A stretch of 64,000 nucleotides of DNA from Ornatilinea apprima (GCF_001306115.1 NZ_LGCL01000040.1:124001-188000); one strand, 5' to 3'. Positions 52,001 through 61,274 are shown, counted from the stretch's first letter. Notes: a model not told the origin generated them from the letters alone. Translations and numbers: made by a program.

Positions 52001-53530
52001 CTAATCCATGGGTTGGTCAGCTTTTTTTGAGGCAGTGGATTTGTGGAAAACCAGGCGGCTCTGGCGCAACAGGCCCGGGATGATCTCTCGCCAGGCTTTT
52101 TCCAGTTCGCCTCTTTGGGGAAGGAAAACCACCATTAACAGCAGGATCAAACCCATTGCTGCCACCCGCCAAGCCAAATGCGGAATGGCCAGCGCGGCGG
52201 TGAACCCGGCGCCCAGCAGCCCACCCGATTTGATTAACATCGTCCAACTGGCACGGTCGGGGCGAAACAGCATTCTTCGATGGTGATAGATCAAACTCAA
52301 ACCGGTCAGCAGCAGATTGACAATCAAACTGGCGACCACCACCGTATATACCCCCAACTGGGGTAGCAAAAGCGCGGCCAGCAGAATCATGCCTCCCGCG
52401 TACAGGCTGCTGTCCAGAACAAGGTATTTCAGGCGCTGGGCGGGTACCAGATCGATATTCATGCAGCGGCGGACGACCAGGAAGAAATCACCCAGGAACT
52501 GCCAGACCAGAATTCCCTGAGCAGCCAGGAATGCCCGGCTGTAGAGCAAGGGAATCCAAATTTCTCGCGTCGCCAGCAGCGTAACAAGGAAAGGAGTGAT
52601 GATCAATAAACTGAAACGCAGGCCGTCATTCTGCGTTTGGCGCGCCGCTTGCGGCTGCGCAGACAGGGTTGAGGCAATTTTGGGGAGGATGAACGAGAAT
52701 AAAATCGCCAATATCAGCCCCATGTAGGCGTCTGAAATGCCAGTTGACACCTGGATGATGCCGTTGTCTTCCAGCCCTAATTGTTGAATGACCAGGCTGC
52801 GGGTGACCAGATTGCTCAAGGTAAGCAGAATTTGAGTGATCACCAGTGGTCCAATATGCCCAAGCAACATGCGAAAATCCTTGTGAGTAGGGAGAAAGTT
52901 CCAAAAGTCCACTGTGTGGCGCGGAAAGATCTTGAACCGGAAAAAGGATACCGCAACCAGAAAACTGGCCGCCTGCGAAATCAGCAGCGCCCAAATGCCG
53001 CCGTCGATATGAAAAAAACCGATCAGGGTAACCGTGATGAACAGACTTGCCCCTGTACCTAAAATGGATACCAGTGTGTAGGTTTTCCATTCCAGCAGCC
53101 CGCGAAACAGATTCTGAAAGAAAAGCGTCTGGAAAACAAAGAACGCGGTGAAAACGCAAATCAGAACGTAATTTGCGTAATCGGGGGTGTTGAATACCCA
53201 CTCGCTGATCGAGCGGGAAAATAAACCCGTCAGCACGATACCCACCAGACCAGTGATGCTGCCGAGCAAGTACATGCCAGACGCAATGCGATTACGCGCC
53301 TGCGCGGCTTGCTCGCTCGCGTTTTCTGCGATCAGTTTGACAAAACCGCTGCCCAAACCGGCGCTCAAAATCACCTGAAAGGCCAGCACCAGAGAAGTGG
53401 CCTGGGCAATCAGGCCGTACCCGCCTGCGCCGGTAAAGGTGGCCAGGGCTTTAGAACGCGCCAGACTGAAAGCAACCACGGCCGTTTGTTGGATCAAGAA
53501 ATAGAGAAAAACTTTGGATAACTCAAACAT
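52001..53530 (-). CDS. Wzx-like polysaccharide flippase
   Basis: A 509-residue membrane protein with about 12-14 helices of the MOP/PST-type exporters that flip lipid-linked sugar units across the membrane. The start FELSKVFLYFLIQQTAVVAF and internal ILSAGLGSGFVKLIAENASE resemble this group. It leads an operon with two PP-loop-like genes (gaps or overlaps of a few bases). The membrane glycosyltransferase upstream is separated by a terminator, so it is probably not co-transcribed. Confidence 0.85.
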   Translation of the reverse strand: MFELSKVFLYFLIQQTAVVAFSLARSKALATFTGAGGYGLIAQATSLVLAFQVILSAGLGSGFVKLIAENASEQAAQARNRIASGMYLLGSITGLVGIVLTGLFSRSISEWVFNTPDYANYVLICVFTAFFVFQTLFFQNLFRGLLEWKTYTLVSILGTGASLFITVTLIGFFHIDGGIWALLISQAASFLVAVSFFRFKIFPRHTVDFWNFLPTHKDFRMLLGHIGPLVITQILLTLSNLVTRSLVIQQLGLEDNGIIQVSTGISDAYMGLILAILFSFILPKIASTLSAQPQAARQTQNDGLRFSLLIITPFLVTLLATREIWIPLLYSRAFLAAQGILVWQFLGDFFLVVRRCMNIDLVPAQRLKYLVLDSSLYAGGMILLAALLLPQLGVYTVVVASLIVNLLLTGLSLIYHHRRMLFRPDRASWTMLIKSGGLLGAGFTAALAIPHLAWRVAAMGLILLLMVVFLPQRGELEKAWREIIPGLLRQSRLVFHKSTASKKADQPMD

Positions 53531-53600
53531 AATCGCGGCAAATGATGAAGACTAATTGATTTGATTATAAAGCACGAACGAATCTGTCAGAAAAGTCCAT

Positions 53601-53631
53601 CCCCTCCGGTCTGAATCTCAGGCGGGAGGGG
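53601..53631 (-). terminator. Terminator of the GT39-like gene
   Basis: On the - strand CCCCTCC / GGAGGGG form a 7-bp outer stem with inner CTGA/TCAG pairing, followed by ATGGACTTTT. It lies about 30 bases after the glycosyltransferase stop. Confidence 0.6.
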
Positions 53632-53656
53632 TTGAATTTGCGGTAATAAACTGACT

Positions 53657-55432
53657 TCACTGAGCAGGATCAACGCTGTAGATATATGTGTTATTGATTT
53701 CCGTTTCTTCACGCGCTGTCGAGAGATCCAGCGGGCGTGACAAGGGGTGATGCGCGGCCACGCTTTCCAGCGATTGGTCTTCATACGGGTTGACCAGCAC
53801 GAAGGCGCGGTTATATTCACGCTCTTCCAATTCCCGAAAGGCATCTAAAGAAAGGCCGGCGCGGCGGGCGTAATACAACACCTGGGCGTCGAGCGGGAAG
53901 TCTACCAGAGCCACATCCTCCGGCCCCATGCGACCCTTGAGCCATACCGCGATCTGCTCATGCGCGCCGGTAGCGCCTTCGGTCAGGTAGGGAAGGTTGG
54001 GCTGGGCTTGCACAACACAAGCGGCGGCCACCATCAGGGTCAGAACGGCCAGCAGGGGGGATTCGAGGTTTTGTTTGAAAAACCGTTGGACAACGGCCAC
54101 CCAACCCGCCGCGGCCCACACCGCCAGCAGGGGCAGGCTGAAGAAAAACAGCTTGGAGAGCATCTCGGGGCGTTGGAGCGGCATGGCAACCGCGAAGAAG
54201 ACCAGCGCCGAGGCGAGCACAGGAATTTTATGACGGGTTATCTGGCGGTGCAGGGCCAGCGAAAAAATCAATCCCAATCCAATGAGAAGAATGGCTGCCA
54301 ACGGCATGGCCTGGGTAAAGCGCATCCAGATATCGTTGAGGAAGAAAGGCAGGCGGTCAACAAACTCTGACCAGGTGAAAGACTGCACGAACTTATTGCC
54401 CAACAGAGCGTCTGGGCCGGAGGCAAACAGCACCGGCAAATACAAAATGCCAGCCAACCCGAGCGCGGCGGCTCCGCTTGTAACCATCCAGGCGAAAAAA
54501 TGGCCTGGTTTATAAGCCGGGAGGGGTTCTTTCACCAGCAGCGAGAACAACAACCAGGTGTACAGCACGCCGATGGCGTAAGCCATAACCGGCACGGTGA
54601 ACAGCCCGAACGCCGATAGCAGCGCGATCCACGCCCAGGCCGCCGGGCTGCGGCGTTTGAGAGCAACCCCCGCCAGAGTGAAGATCAGCAGGCTGAAAAA
54701 TCCTAAGAGAGAGTAGCCGCGGGCGTTGGCAGAATAGAATACCATCTGCGGCCACCAGGCCGCCAGCGCAGCCGCCAGCCATCCAACGGTCCGGCTGTAT
54801 TGGGATTTCCCCAACAGGTAGGCTGCCGGGATGCACATCATTCCGGCCAGGAAAGCGGGCAGGCGCACGATCCAAGGGGCGTCACCAAACAGGCGGTAAG
54901 CGATGTGCACCAGCAGGGTATGAAAAACATGATTGTTGGGCAGGGAGTAGTCGCTGATAGCGGCCCAGAATGTGCGGCTGGCAAAGTCGTTGAAGGTGAC
55001 GGCCTCGTCGTACTGCATGGGTGCGGGGAGAAGCGCCAGACGCGTGAACATGCCGGCAGCAATGACCAGCCCCAACAGGGCAATTTCCCACCCCTTTGGC
55101 AGGGCATCCGCGAGGTCCGCCAGCAAGCGGCGATTGTCTTGCCCGAGTTCTCTGATATGCTCGCGGCCCCATTGGATTGCCGCCGCTGCGCGCGCCGGTT
55201 GGGTCAGCACAGCTGCGCCAGCCAGTAAAATAAGAAAACCGATCCCGGCCAGGCCTGCCCGGGCAACGGCGATTTGCGGCAGGTCCAGGGCTTCCATCTG
55301 GTTGTCGGCTGAAAGCGGATCGAAAAGGAGATGCAGCGCAGAAAGCGGGGCCAGGCCAGGCAGCATCAGCAGTATGCCGGTCGCGATGAGCAAGATTTCC
55401 AGATTTTTAAGCGGTTGGGTGGATTGTTTCAT
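53657..55432 (-). CDS. GT39/ArnT-like membrane glycosyltransferase
   Basis: A 591-residue protein with about 13 membrane segments. After a two-helix N-terminal extension comes a GT-C-type core: the first extracytoplasmic loop has MQYDEAVTFNDFASRTFWAA (Asp-Glu, the likely catalytic acid pair) and NNHVFHTLLVHIAYRLFG, as in PMT_2/ArnT proteins that use polyprenyl-phosphate sugars. A C-terminal soluble part includes EQIAVWLKGRMGPEDVALVD. It probably glycosylates proteins or lipids at the outer face. It stands alone between two terminators. Confidence 0.85.
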   Translation of the reverse strand: MKQSTQPLKNLEILLIATGILLMLPGLAPLSALHLLFDPLSADNQMEALDLPQIAVARAGLAGIGFLILLAGAAVLTQPARAAAAIQWGREHIRELGQDNRRLLADLADALPKGWEIALLGLVIAAGMFTRLALLPAPMQYDEAVTFNDFASRTFWAAISDYSLPNNHVFHTLLVHIAYRLFGDAPWIVRLPAFLAGMMCIPAAYLLGKSQYSRTVGWLAAALAAWWPQMVFYSANARGYSLLGFFSLLIFTLAGVALKRRSPAAWAWIALLSAFGLFTVPVMAYAIGVLYTWLLFSLLVKEPLPAYKPGHFFAWMVTSGAAALGLAGILYLPVLFASGPDALLGNKFVQSFTWSEFVDRLPFFLNDIWMRFTQAMPLAAILLIGLGLIFSLALHRQITRHKIPVLASALVFFAVAMPLQRPEMLSKLFFFSLPLLAVWAAAGWVAVVQRFFKQNLESPLLAVLTLMVAAACVVQAQPNLPYLTEGATGAHEQIAVWLKGRMGPEDVALVDFPLDAQVLYYARRAGLSLDAFRELEEREYNRAFVLVNPYEDQSLESVAAHHPLSRPLDLSTAREETEINNTYIYSVDPAQ

Positions 55433-55574
55433 AATTCAAGAAGATTGACCAGGATGGGTTGTAGAAGATGATATGGTTAATTTTATCGGAATATGAAAAT
55501 AGAATAGCGAAATAAAGGCGCCAAAGATACCGTCAGCAAGGAACTTTAATCCAGCAATCTGACACCATAAGAAA

Positions 55575-55601
55575 CAAAAATCTGCCCTGGTGGGCAGATT
55601 T
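55575..55601 (-). terminator. Terminator of the methyltransferase gene
   Basis: On the - strand, a perfect 10-bp stem AAATCTGCCC / GGGCAGATTT with a 4-base loop, then TTTTTG, 19 bases after the methyltransferase stop. Confidence 0.9.
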
Positions 55602-55619
55602 GAATCATTGGATTAATGG

Positions 55620-56519
55620 TCAGGATTGTTTTTCAGACAGCCGAAAATCGTAAATGCCATTGGCAACCGGGAAGCGCAGCCCGCATTGACTGCAAACCAG
55701 TTGAGGCGGCGTGTCTTCCAGTGGCGCGCCGCAAGATGGGCACTTGAAGAATTGTCCCGCTTGCGCGGCGGGAGTATCTCCAATCGCTTTGGTGCGCAGG
55801 AATATGCTGGGGGAAAGCTGCCACCACTCTCCGGTGAGCTGCAGCACCTGATCCATCCACACCAGCAGCTTCAGGGGTACGATCTTTTTCAGGAATCCGA
55901 CGCGGAAATGCGAAACCGTCAGCGTGCGCTGAATGGCGAACTTGCTCAATCCTAACCAGGCGCGCACTGTGAGTGGATGAAAATCAAAATTCAGGTCGGC
56001 AAATTCAATCGGTTCGGGAGAAAATGGATTCCAGGCCTGCCGGTGGAAGGTGTAGCGCAGGATCGACTTGAGATTGCGCTTGTTGGCATATTCCAAAATA
56101 AAAATGGCGCCCGTTTGTAACACGGAGCGAACCTGGTCCAGGGCAGCGCGCGCGTCGGCCATGTGATGGAGGGTGCGGATCATGGTCGCGCCGTCAAACA
56201 AGCCGGAGACAAACGGCAGATGATAAATATCAGCGGCGATATATTTATATTTTGGGCTGTCGCCCAGCCGCTCGCGGGCTTGTTGGAGCTGTGTGGTGGA
56301 ATAGTCCAGCAGCACAATTTGTTCATACCCTTCATAGCGGTGCGTGTTGCGGCCTGCGCCAGCGCCCAATTCCAGCATTCTCGCCCCGCCCTTTGGCAGC
56401 AGGCGGCGTAAAGCTATTGCTTCAACGGCATCTTCATAAGCGCGACCGCCTTTTTCCCAGAAGCTTTGCTGGTAATCGGATCCTTCGTAATTACAGACCG
56501 GGGGGGTATCTACATTCAT
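55620..56519 (-). CDS. SAM-dependent methyltransferase with C-terminal zinc ribbon
   Basis: A 299-residue protein. The Rossmann methyltransferase part (about 35-190) has motif I MLELGAGAGRNTHRY, motif II LLDYSTTQLQQARERLG and the later DGATMIRTLHHMADARAAL, close to UbiE/class I enzymes. The C-terminus is a zinc ribbon or Trm112-like segment, CPSCGAPLEDTPPQLVCSQCG, that may bind or hold substrate. A DNA or protein substrate is not indicated. It begins 25 bases after the SRP RNA 3' end on the same strand and ends at a strong terminator. Confidence 0.85.
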   Translation of the reverse strand: MNVDTPPVCNYEGSDYQQSFWEKGGRAYEDAVEAIALRRLLPKGGARMLELGAGAGRNTHRYEGYEQIVLLDYSTTQLQQARERLGDSPKYKYIAADIYHLPFVSGLFDGATMIRTLHHMADARAALDQVRSVLQTGAIFILEYANKRNLKSILRYTFHRQAWNPFSPEPIEFADLNFDFHPLTVRAWLGLSKFAIQRTLTVSHFRVGFLKKIVPLKLLVWMDQVLQLTGEWWQLSPSIFLRTKAIGDTPAAQAGQFFKCPSCGAPLEDTPPQLVCSQCGLRFPVANGIYDFRLSEKQS

Positions 56520-56543
56520 CCATCATTCTCGTTTAATAAAATA

Positions 56544-56650
56544 GTCCGGGCAGGTATCCCGGCGGCGCCCAGAGTTGCCTCCTTACCGTTGCTTCCTCTC
56601 GGACCTGGCGGGGTTCGGTGGTTTCTGCCGCGCCGGTCCCACCCGGACGT
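56544..56650 (-). ncRNA. ffs: Signal recognition particle RNA (4.5S-type small SRP RNA)
   Basis: The - strand carries the conserved SRP apical hairpin: CGCCAGGTCCGAGAGGAAGC followed by AACGGTAAGG, with the GAGA tetraloop and the symmetric and asymmetric loops that bind Ffh. Outer stems are GTCCGGG at the 5' end pairing with CCCGGAC at the 3' end, then CCGGCG/CGCCGG and CAGA/TCTG. Total about 107 bases, normal for the small bacterial type without an Alu domain. A near-perfect promoter lies just upstream; TATTTTATT follows the 3' end. Ends are predicted to within a few bases. Confidence 0.9.
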
Positions 56651-56656
56651 GGCTTA

Positions 56657-56685
56657 AGGATACCGCGAGCGGGGCAAGGTGTCAA
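56657..56685 (-). promoter_or_regulatory. Sigma-70-type promoter of the SRP RNA
   Basis: On the - strand, TTGACA (perfect -35), a 17-base spacer and TATCCT (-10, 4 of 6). Transcription would start about 7 bases on, near 56650, next to the first SRP stem. Confidence 0.75.
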
Positions 56686-56733
56686 TCATTTCCATAGCCG
56701 GATTGAGAAATTGTGTCACCTGGCTATAGATTT

Positions 56734-57852
56734 TTATGGACTGGGAAGCTTCGCGAGGTAATAATTCAGGTCTTTTTCGGAATAATCTACCACTGGCTGC
56801 CCATTGGGGTGAATAAAACCAATTTCAACTTGCTCAGAATTGTACCTGACCCAAAGAGCCGCGTCTTGCTCTGTGTCCCCGAAGCCCGCGGCCAGCATGG
56901 TTAAATCGACATCCGGGTGTTTCTGGTAATAGGGAGAGAAATTTCCGCCCCAGGCGCCCACATCACCGGCGACGAGGTAAACTGGTTTCTGGCGGGCAGC
57001 GGGGACGAGGGTTTCATTCAAGATTGAATCAAAATTAGGGTCTCCATAATTTTCTTTGGCATTGGGTGCGGCGGCAGCAACCCCGCTTTCAAATAGGGCG
57101 GTGATTGTTTCAGCAGGGATAAAAAGCACTTTGTGCATCATTACAAAAAAGAATTTAACTTGAGGGTCAGATAATGCCGCTTCAATGGCCTGCTCGAAAA
57201 ACGCTTTTTGGGATTCGGTGATTTTCCCTGGGTCTATTTCCGTATCCAGAATGATGAAGGCCGCCGGCCCGTGCTGGAAGGTGTAATAGGTAGGCCCGTA
57301 GCGTTGCTCGTAAAAGGCGCGATCGCGCACATCGTGGTTGCCCACAGCGTTATAGACAGGCATCTCCAGACGGTCCAACACACTCGATTCGAGTTGCTCC
57401 AGGTAGACCATGCTGGGATTAGGAACCGTGTCGCCCAACAAAAAAAGCATATCCAAATCCATGGCATTAATGGTTGGAACCATCTCAACAAATGTGGAAG
57501 CCGGGTGCGGGTGTTCTTCTCCAGGCCGCCCATAGACGTGCCCGGCTGCCAGAAACGCGTACTCACCGGCTGGTCTGCTCATCAAATCCACCTGGTTCAG
57601 GCTGACCCGGTTGGGGTTGATGGTCAGCGCCTGGCGAATGGATTCTTGATCTGGCTGCTGCGTGGGTTCGGGTGCCTCCGTGGGCGCGGCAACTGGCTGC
57701 GATGCAGAAGTGAATGCCAGCGCCAGCCTTAGTTTGGAAAGTCCGCCGCTTTTTTGAAAAACTATTCCGGCCAGAAAACTGCCCGCCAGCATTAACAAGA
57801 GCAAGGTGATGCAGGCCAGATGGGATAAACTTCGAGATGATCGATTCTTCAT
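56734..57852 (-). CDS. Membrane-anchored metallophosphoesterase
   Basis: A 372-residue protein with an N-terminal membrane segment (about 8-31) and a Pro/Ala/Gln-rich linker. It has calcineurin-like motifs: FLAAGHVYG (a variant of the first DxH), LFLLGDTVPNP, GNHDVRDRAFYEQRY, MMHKVLF and VAGDVGAWGG. It faces outward, probably hydrolysing phosphoesters or polyphosphate-like chains. It is last in an operon with DUF4956, CotH and VTC genes, after a gap of 39 bases. A TTG 24 bases upstream is an alternative start. Substrate unknown. Confidence 0.85.
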   Translation of the reverse strand: MKNRSSRSLSHLACITLLLLMLAGSFLAGIVFQKSGGLSKLRLALAFTSASQPVAAPTEAPEPTQQPDQESIRQALTINPNRVSLNQVDLMSRPAGEYAFLAAGHVYGRPGEEHPHPASTFVEMVPTINAMDLDMLFLLGDTVPNPSMVYLEQLESSVLDRLEMPVYNAVGNHDVRDRAFYEQRYGPTYYTFQHGPAAFIILDTEIDPGKITESQKAFFEQAIEAALSDPQVKFFFVMMHKVLFIPAETITALFESGVAAAAPNAKENYGDPNFDSILNETLVPAARQKPVYLVAGDVGAWGGNFSPYYQKHPDVDLTMLAAGFGDTEQDAALWVRYNSEQVEIGFIHPNGQPVVDYSEKDLNYYLAKLPSP

Positions 57853-57891
57853 TAACGGTCTTTCCAGGGCTTTCAAAGAACAGACCGGCGG

Positions 57892-58578
57892 TTATTGGAA
57901 AATCCAGCCGGCTAGTTCAACATACTTGGAATAGGCTTCAACAGGCAGGGGAAATTCAGCCAGCACATCTGCCAGGTCGCGGGCTAATTCTGGGGCGGCT
58001 TTGAATTCGATGATCAGCAGGTCGCGGGTGGGGATTGGAAAAGAGGTGTTCGGCCGCGGACTGGCGCTTTGGTCAAACGCGGTCAGATCATAATCCAGGG
58101 TCAGACGGATCATTCCATCGGCGGAGATGAAATACTGGCGCTGGTAGTTATTGATCAGTATGGGGCGGCTGATGACCAAGGCCTCGCTGAAAACGCCGGT
58201 TGCTTCACTCTGCAAATCTGCATAAATCTCCTGCCAGCCGCACCGGGCGAAATCCAACGATTTCAAGATCATTTGCGAGTCCTTCCAGCCAATCATTCCC
58301 TGTTTGTGTTTCAGCTCCAACTGCCCAAAGGCAGGAGAAAAGTTTTCTCCGTACCAGCGGAAGCGCAGTTTGCGGCGCTCGAACGTCCCCGCGATATGAT
58401 CATTGAACATGTCTTGTGAATGGGTGTCAAAATACAGGTTGTTGACGCGCCTGGTCGGGAATGCGGTACGAAAAGCGCGAGAATGCAGCCGCACCCAGCT
58501 CTCAACCGCGAAACGGTGGGAATTTTCAAAGACCATTTTGATCTCATACCGTTGTGAATCAATATCCATATTGAACAT
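57892..58578 (-). CDS. VTC-domain polyphosphate polymerase-like protein
   Basis: A 228-residue protein matching the VTC catalytic tunnel domain (PF09359) that makes polyphosphate from ATP in yeast. Key basic and acidic positions are visible: RYEIKMVF at the start, RKLRFRWYG, ELKHKQG, MIRLTLDYDLTAF, LIIEFKA and YSKYVELA. It lacks the SPX and membrane parts of yeast VTC. It starts three bases after the CotH gene stops and neighbours DUF4956, a set that recurs in bacteria. It probably polymerises phosphate, with the DUF4956 protein as a possible membrane partner (inference). Confidence 0.88.
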   Translation of the reverse strand: MFNMDIDSQRYEIKMVFENSHRFAVESWVRLHSRAFRTAFPTRRVNNLYFDTHSQDMFNDHIAGTFERRKLRFRWYGENFSPAFGQLELKHKQGMIGWKDSQMILKSLDFARCGWQEIYADLQSEATGVFSEALVISRPILINNYQRQYFISADGMIRLTLDYDLTAFDQSASPRPNTSFPIPTRDLLIIEFKAAPELARDLADVLAEFPLPVEAYSKYVELAGWIFQ

Positions 58579-58581
58579 GGG

Positions 58582-61269
58582 CTAATTCCCCAATAGCTGT
58601 TCGCTGTACAGGCGGTCCACATCCATATCAACCGTTTGAACCGCATTCCCACGCAGCAGAATGGTGCTGCCGGTCTGCGCGATGGCTTCCGTTTCGGTGT
58701 TGGTGATGATAATATCGGGCGCTTCAATCAAAGCCGGTCCGTATACCGGTTTTTTGATATAAGCGGCCAACGCGGCAAAATGGGCGTTGTTGATGGTCGT
58801 GCCAAGAATCGTGGTTTTTGACAAATCTTTGCTGGAAACACCAATATTGACGTCTTCCATCACCACTCCCTGAAGGGTGACTGTGGACTGCTCGCCCACC
58901 GATACGCCCTTGTCTTGAATGCGCACCATGCGCGCGCCATCGATCACAACCGTGGTTCCGCTGACGTCCACCGCGTCGCCGGGGATGTCGTGAAAGGAGC
59001 AGTTGGTTATTGTGCCTTCAGAAAAGTCGGAATCGAAAGCGTCCGCTTGCGTAAAGGCGAATTCAGAATCGACAAAGTTGAATTTTCCGTGCACTACGTT
59101 GATGGCATCTTCGGTAAAATTGTGCCCTATAAAGACATGTTTAAGGTTGACATCGCTTTGGAAAAAGGTGATGCCGCCGGTTAAAATCCAACCCCCACGC
59201 TCAATTCCCGCGGTGCGTTCGACAATCGCGTATTCCCAATTAGATGAATGCGGCGCATTCGAGACTACAATCCCGCCCCAGCCCCGTACTTCATCTTGGG
59301 CGGTCAGCACGACCGGTTGTGACTCCACTCCCTTGATGTGCAGCGATCCGCTCAGATAGAGGATCGCTCCAGGCTCAAAGCGCAGCGTGACGCCCGGGGG
59401 GATGATCAAGTCGGTGTCGATGGGAAGGATCAGGTCACCACGCACGGCCCAATTACCCTGAGAGATGATCAGGCGGCTGGCTTCATCCGGAATGCGCTTG
59501 AGGAAGAGGTGGGCGTCAAGCACCTCTTGCAAAGTGGGCTGCACGGGCGCGGCTCCCACTTGCATCGATTCAGGCAACTGCGCTCCCGATAGTGCCACGG
59601 GGATTTCTTCCTCCAGACCTACCAGGCGGGTGAAAACAACCACTTCCGGCAGCTCTCCGGTGGTCAATTCAATGTCATACAAGTTGATCGATATTTGCAC
59701 CGGAAAGAATTTGTCTTCTGATGGGTCGTTGACCATGGGGAGAATTTGCGGTAGGGTGCTGCTGCCCACTTCCTTGCCATTGATTTCCACGCGTGTAACT
59801 TCCACCGGCAAAATCATCAAGTTGATCAAATTCAATTGCAGGGAGGGCGGCTGGCTGGATTCGAGCCCCACACCCTGCAAGGTATACGAGCCGCGTACAG
59901 TGGCTGGCGGGTTAATTTCCTGCGTCAGTGTCACGGCGCGATTGTTGAGTTTCGTCCAATCAACCAGGATATCTTCATGGGGAAATTCAATTTTCAACGC
60001 GGCACTCAACGCGTCGTGCCGTTCCTGCAAATCGGACTGAAGTTGGGCAACATATTCAGGACGAGCCACCCGGGCAAGCTCCGCGGCGTAGGCGGCACGG
60101 ATGGCCGGATCATCGAACAGGCTTTTATTAATGAAACTGCTCACGATGGTGTGATTCTGGTCGCACCATTGAAAAGGCTCATTATCGTAGCCAACCGGTT
60201 CGAGCAGGGCTGTGATTGGATTGTAATAAAACCGAATATTGTGCCAGAAGGTGCCGTGGCAGGCCGACCACAAATCGCTCAGAGCAAAAAACCGCCCCAT
60301 CAGTGGAAGGTCGAAGACCTGTTCGGCAGGCAGCTCACCCGTCTGGTAAGCGCGCAGCAGATTTTGGGCGGTTTGTGCTTCGGCGGAAAGCACCGGATCT
60401 TGCGCGATTTTGGAAGCCATAAAGGGGCTAATCGCGGCGCTGGCGGCTTCGGTGGTGAGAAAGGTGCCTTTGCCGGTCAGCCCGCTGGACCAGAAATTGG
60501 CCGTATTCTGCCAGAATAATTCCTCATCAAAGCGGATGATCACCCCGGCGCGCCGCCCCTGCGACTCCATTAACTCGGTTGCAAAGCTTTCTTCAAAGGC
60601 ATAAACTCCCAATAGCTTTCCGTTGAGCATGACGTTAACAAACTCATAGCGGGTCGTCAGCACGCCTTCGCGCATGAGGTTTTGGTGAAACGCCCATTCG
60701 CGCAGGTATTCGCGCGTTGCCGGTGACTGAATGGAAAACTTGCGCGTGTGCAAGATTTCGCCGTCTTCTTTCAGTTCAATCCGAAACGACCATTTATCTC
60801 CCTGTAGATGGTCGGTCCAATCCCCCTTCAATCGTATGTCGGCATCCAATTTTTGACCATCCTGTAGCTGCACGGTGGCAGGCACAAAGTCTTCATCGGA
60901 AGTAAAGAGGATGCCCAGCTTTACCGCTTCATCCCGTTTTACCAGAAGCTGCTGATAGCTCTCAAACGGCATATCGATATAGAGCGTGGGTAGGCCGTTG
61001 TTCTGGTACATGCGCACTTCATCCACAACGCTTTCGATAGCCTCGTCAATTGGGCTGACAAACAACTGCGCCGCGCCGCCTTGTGTTATAAAATGCTTGA
61101 GTTGGGTATAAACCGGACGCAGAATCCCGCTGCGGAATACCAGCATTCCCGCAAGGAAGGCGGCGACCAGCATGGTAACCTGAAACAGCCAGTTACTGCG
61201 AATTTTGGATAGCCCTGCGCGCGTTATTGGTTGCGGCGCGGGGGCGTCTTTAGGAGCGGTTATTTTCAC
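58582..61269 (-). CDS. CotH-kinase protein fused to a beta-helix domain
   Basis: An 895-residue protein with one N-terminal membrane helix (about 28-47). The CotH domain (about 100-450) has RLKGDWTDHLQGDKWSFRIE, the N-lobe pattern of the family, and LEPVGYDNEPFQW in place of the usual WDYD-type motif, so activity may be altered. The C-terminal 270 residues are a right-handed beta-helix (DLILPIDTDLIIPPGVTLRF, repeated strands with Asn/Asp turns). The GTG start has GGAGG upstream. Outside location suggests phosphorylation or binding of surface polymer or spore-coat-like proteins, but no spores are implied here. Confidence 0.85.
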   Translation of the reverse strand: MKITAPKDAPAPQPITRAGLSKIRSNWLFQVTMLVAAFLAGMLVFRSGILRPVYTQLKHFITQGGAAQLFVSPIDEAIESVVDEVRMYQNNGLPTLYIDMPFESYQQLLVKRDEAVKLGILFTSDEDFVPATVQLQDGQKLDADIRLKGDWTDHLQGDKWSFRIELKEDGEILHTRKFSIQSPATREYLREWAFHQNLMREGVLTTRYEFVNVMLNGKLLGVYAFEESFATELMESQGRRAGVIIRFDEELFWQNTANFWSSGLTGKGTFLTTEAASAAISPFMASKIAQDPVLSAEAQTAQNLLRAYQTGELPAEQVFDLPLMGRFFALSDLWSACHGTFWHNIRFYYNPITALLEPVGYDNEPFQWCDQNHTIVSSFINKSLFDDPAIRAAYAAELARVARPEYVAQLQSDLQERHDALSAALKIEFPHEDILVDWTKLNNRAVTLTQEINPPATVRGSYTLQGVGLESSQPPSLQLNLINLMILPVEVTRVEINGKEVGSSTLPQILPMVNDPSEDKFFPVQISINLYDIELTTGELPEVVVFTRLVGLEEEIPVALSGAQLPESMQVGAAPVQPTLQEVLDAHLFLKRIPDEASRLIISQGNWAVRGDLILPIDTDLIIPPGVTLRFEPGAILYLSGSLHIKGVESQPVVLTAQDEVRGWGGIVVSNAPHSSNWEYAIVERTAGIERGGWILTGGITFFQSDVNLKHVFIGHNFTEDAINVVHGKFNFVDSEFAFTQADAFDSDFSEGTITNCSFHDIPGDAVDVSGTTVVIDGARMVRIQDKGVSVGEQSTVTLQGVVMEDVNIGVSSKDLSKTTILGTTINNAHFAALAAYIKKPVYGPALIEAPDIIITNTETEAIAQTGSTILLRGNAVQTVDMDVDRLYSEQLLGN

Positions 61270-61274
61270 CGAAT

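Noticed and set aside
56466..56657. 63-residue ORF on the + strand over the SRP RNA
   Set aside because: It lies opposite a structural RNA and the methyltransferase start; its Pro/Arg-rich product has no family look.
56553..56664. GGTATCC/GGGATACC as the terminal stem of the SRP RNA
   Set aside because: The 5' arm overlaps the -10 box of a good promoter; the stem GTCCGGG/CCCGGAC gives a better fold and fits the predicted transcription start.
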